Shown here: piece after piece, positions 63,502-64,000 of the stretch
How positions within the stretch are numbered: position 1 is the first letter of the stretch
Layout: every line of letters begins with the position of its first letter
NCBI RefSeq assembly: GCF_001424145.1
Contig: NZ_LMQM01000011.1
Coordinates: forward strand, 352,971-416,970
Direction: 5' to 3'
Length of the DNA stretch: 64,000 nt
Source of the DNA: Chryseobacterium sp. Leaf404
Lineage (GTDB): Bacteria > Bacteroidota > Bacteroidia > Flavobacteriales > Weeksellaceae
Translations under genes and position numbers: made by a program
Notes under the pieces: model-generated
Databases searched by the model: none
Told to the model about the DNA's origin: nothing
The model's input: the letters and a program-made list of their open reading frames with translations, nothing else

Positions 63502-64000
63502 TTAGATTTCTCCAAGACTATTTTGAACTTCTTTTTCTGAATGAAATTCATTAGTTCCTTCACTTTGTGTTACAATTTTTCCACTACTTTTTTGATACGA
63601 TCTTTTTGTATCTTACTCTCCTTATTTCCTGTAATCATTTCGACCATCTTACCAACAACAGTCTCATAAAGTTAGCTTCCACAGACAGATTTTTCATCAT
63701 ACAAATACTTTCCATTTGGCTCATTCCGACTGTATTGCTCTGATTTTCCCCACCAGAAGTATTTTGATTGTTTCCAATCGCAAAAGTCATGCTTTCTGCA
63801 AGATTTATAAACATATTCTTACAATTTAAAGTCATCGTCTCAGGTGCCGTAAGATTAATATTGCTTCCCGTTGTATCCAGATGAATTTCATTACCGCTTT
63901 TATCTGTAATAATAATACTTTCATCTTCCGTAAAGACCACTTTATGCCCGCTTCTGGTCATAATGGATTTCACTCTGTTATCAGCAAAACCGCCTAAAGC
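63502..64000 (-). pseudogene. vgrG: 3' end of T6SS vgrG, with two frameshifts
   Basis: The frame is open from the right edge. It reads ALGGFADNR, then SGHKVVFTEDESIIITDKSGNEIHLDT and a repeat-rich end (NLTAPETMTLNCKN, SGGENQSNTVGMSQM), the C-terminal needle repeats of a Bacteroidetes VgrG spike. At 63668-63670 a base appears missing, and the next frame continues YETVVGKMVEMITGNKES...IQKDR. At 63576-63580 a second missing base leads into QSEGTNEFHSEKEVQNS and the stop at 63502. The restored tail fits the family's usual EKxVQNxS ending. The 5' part lies beyond the window. Confidence 0.8.

Noticed and set aside
63412..63563. Longer N-terminus for the membrane-protein gene
   Set aside because: The extension is the vgrG tail read in a wrong frame; the true start with a hydrophobic helix is at 63406.

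Overview
The window looks like a stretch of a Weeksellaceae/Flavobacteriia chromosome, most likely Chryseobacterium or a close relative. The evidence is an AT-rich sequence with A/T-rich spacers, promoters of the Bacteroidota type (TAnnTTTG -7 boxes close to start codons), and family-typical genes: GldD gliding lipoprotein, GLPGLI protein, DUF6261, a T6SS-iii sheath pair, PhoR/PhoB, TonB-dependent receptors and an HMG-CoA synthase. I see no rRNA, tRNA, CRISPR array, prophage or insertion sequence. Most intergenic space longer than 300 bp is filled by short dispersed repeats of kinds that are common in this phylum.

Layout. 0-5.3 kb: tail of a DUF6526 protein, small lipoprotein, topoisomerase IB, proline catabolism (pruA), two small lipoproteins and a patatin. 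5.4-7.3 kb: tssB-tssC, the contractile sheath of a Bacteroidetes type VI secretion system, with no other T6SS gene next to it. 7.5-11.7 kb: mutY, gldD, a PfkB-type kinase and a SurA-like isomerase. 11.7-20.7 kb: metabolic genes (nitronate monooxygenase, NrtR-like regulator, FAD oxidoreductase, MFS and glutamate-type transporters, lipA) and two BON-domain proteins. 20.7-30.4 kb: a beta-barrel protein, unknown secreted proteins, DUF6261, a PIN-like nuclease and a CocE-type hydrolase. 30.7-40.7 kb: VapBC-like toxin-antitoxin pair, HMG-CoA synthase, M1 peptidase, a frameshifted beta-lactamase-like hydrolase, thyA, GreA/B-like protein, GH13 glycosidase and a pRiA4b ORF-3-like protein. 40.8-46.6 kb: histidine kinase and PhoB-like regulator divergent from a TonB receptor plus beta-helix lipoprotein. 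46.6-48.2 kb: alkylation repair (AraC-OGT and AlkB). 48.5-57.8 kb: HAD phosphatase, DUF4262 and DUF4274 proteins, arginine decarboxylase, thiamine pyrophosphokinase, PduO-type adenosyltransferase, DinB and WYL regulator. 58-64 kb: ABC exporter, an LptB with an extra C-terminal domain, a broken membrane-protein gene and the broken 3' end of a vgrG.

Most interesting signals. (1) A 42-bp tandem array at 26.8-27.0 kb carries three AAACA-N4-TGTTT palindromes exactly 42 bp (four helical turns) apart. The first overlaps the -33 element of the DUF6261 promoter, so this looks like an operator array. (2) Five TTAACA-like repeats about 10.5 bp apart lie between phoB and the TonB receptor, a PHO-box architecture. 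(3) LptB is fused to about 110 extra residues resembling a bacterial immunity (Imm22-like) domain. (4) Four single-base homopolymer indels break three genes. Correcting them on paper restores a full-length serine hydrolase, a T6SS VgrG C-terminus and a four-helix membrane protein. (5) A folded, attC-like inverted repeat lies directly behind a DUF4274 gene. (6) A TGACAA-N4-TTGTCA palindrome sits over the dinB promoter beside a WYL regulator gene. All family assignments are by eye. No database search was run.
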